Below are positions 6,708 through 6,896 of a stretch of DNA of 6,896 nucleotides, piece after piece. Below the pieces are notes generated by a model. The model did not search any database. It was not told the DNA's origin and saw only the letters and a list, made by a program, of their open reading frames with translations. The position numbers and the translations under genes were made by a program. The first letter of the stretch is position 1. Each line of letters starts with the position of its first letter. The stretch comes from an uncultured Clostridia bacterium (lineage in GTDB: Bacteria; Bacillota; Clostridia; Oscillospirales; Acutalibacteraceae), in assembly GCA_947165115.1 (NCBI GenBank), contig CAMUZD010000088.1, forward strand, positions 1-6,896. The letters run 5' to 3'.

Positions 6708-6714
6708 AGCAGAA

Positions 6715-6745
6715 AAATCCGCAGAGCAGAACGCCCTGCGGATTT
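6715..6745. terminator. Hairpin terminator after araD, shared with the convergent yebC remnant
   Basis: AAATCCGCAG (6715-6724) pairs with CTGCGGATTT (6736-6745), a perfect 10-bp stem with an 11-base loop in which a further GC/GC pairing is possible. On the plus strand TTTGTTATTAT runs out of the stem. On the minus strand the stem runs into TTTTTC. It lies 8 bases after the araD stop and 17 bases after the stop of the minus-strand YebC-like fragment, so it can end transcription from both sides. Confidence 0.85.
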
Positions 6746-6761
6746 GTTATTATAAGTTGAA

Positions 6762-6830
6762 TTACTCTGCGTCGTCGGTATTTTCCCAGTTGTGCCAGAC
6801 GCCCTGGATATCGTCGTTGTCGTCAAACAT
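6762..6830 (-). CDS. C-terminal end of a YebC/PmpR-family regulator (5' part missing)
   Basis: The minus strand encodes MFDDNDDIQGVWHNWENTDD followed by AE and a TAA stop at 6764-6762. The core DDNDDIQ-VWHNWEN is the signature C-terminal end of YebC/TACO1 family proteins (about 240 residues), which act as transcription regulators or, as shown more recently, help ribosomes through proline stretches. Only 22 codons fit. Upstream of base 6830 the same frame reads SWNNWVNSQN, with no YebC resemblance, and reaches an in-frame TAA within the window, so the gene is cut by a sequence junction, not simply by the window edge. The ATG at 6830 is an internal Met and not a start. Confidence 0.75.
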   Translation of the reverse strand: MFDDNDDIQGVWHNWENTDDAE

Positions 6831-6896
6831 ATTTTGAGAGTTGACCCAATTGTTCCAACTGAAAAAGGTGTTCAAACAGCATTAAGTGTTATTGAT
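6831..6896 (+). other. AT-rich terminal segment, possibly an internal piece of an unrelated gene
   Basis: These 66 bases are 33% GC (22 of 66), against 51% (35 of 69) in the YebC fragment next to them. One plus-strand frame is fully open and reads ILRVDPIVPTEKGVQTALSV followed by ID, with AT-ending codons (GTT, ATT, CCA, GAA, AAA) that look like coding sequence of a low-GC genome. I do not recognise the protein. It is too short to call a gene. Confidence 0.4.

Noticed and set aside
6756..6896. A plus-strand open frame running from after the araD terminator to the window end
   Set aside because: Its first half is antisense to the YebC C-terminus, so it is not one gene. Only the part after about 6831 may be coding, and that is listed as a separate foreign-looking segment.

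Overview
The window looks like a piece of a bacterial chromosome from the Clostridia (Firmicutes). The reasons are a clostridial-type pyruvate, phosphate dikinase, a YitT/DUF2179 membrane protein, a DUF4364 winged-helix protein (a family I know from Firmicutes), strong AGGAGG-like ribosome binding sites and moderately high GC. A gut or rumen Oscillospiraceae-like organism would fit, but that is inference. The standard code with TAA, TAG and TGA stops explains every gene.

Layout. Bases 1-1673 (+) hold the C-terminal two thirds of pyruvate, phosphate dikinase (ppdK), whose start lies outside the window. A strong hairpin at 1718-1748 can end both ppdK and the convergent minus-strand operon. That operon, read from 4269 down to 1766, has three genes with 10-base gaps: a single-span membrane-anchored protein of unnamed family, a YitT-family integral membrane protein, and an exported calcineurin-like metallophosphoesterase. 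A 137-base AT-rich divergent region (4270-4406) carries a good candidate promoter on each strand and a 9-bp inverted repeat sitting on the minus-strand promoter. From 4407 a plus-strand operon of four tightly packed genes follows: a HAD-family 5'(3')-deoxyribonucleotidase-like phosphatase, a small membrane protein with an HEYGH metalloprotease-like motif, a DUF4364 protein whose start overlaps the previous stop (TAATG), and L-ribulose-5-phosphate 4-epimerase (araD). A hairpin at 6715-6745 closes it.

The last 135 bases hold the final 22 codons of a minus-strand YebC/PmpR-type regulator. At about 6830 its reading frame stops making sense and the base composition drops to 33% GC (22 of 66 bases). 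This looks like a junction with unrelated sequence, either an assembly chimera at a contig end or a real rearrangement.

How the genes work together. ppdK (pyruvate/PEP interconversion) and araD (pentose entry to the pentose phosphate pathway) are central carbon metabolism. The minus-strand operon is a cell-envelope set: two of its products should face outwards and one lies in the membrane. The plus-strand operon mixes nucleotide clean-up, an envelope protein, a probable DNA-binding protein and sugar metabolism, with no shared pathway visible. I see no CRISPR array, transposase, integrase, tRNA or rRNA. The two least understood genes are the 209-residue anchored protein and the HEYGH membrane protein.
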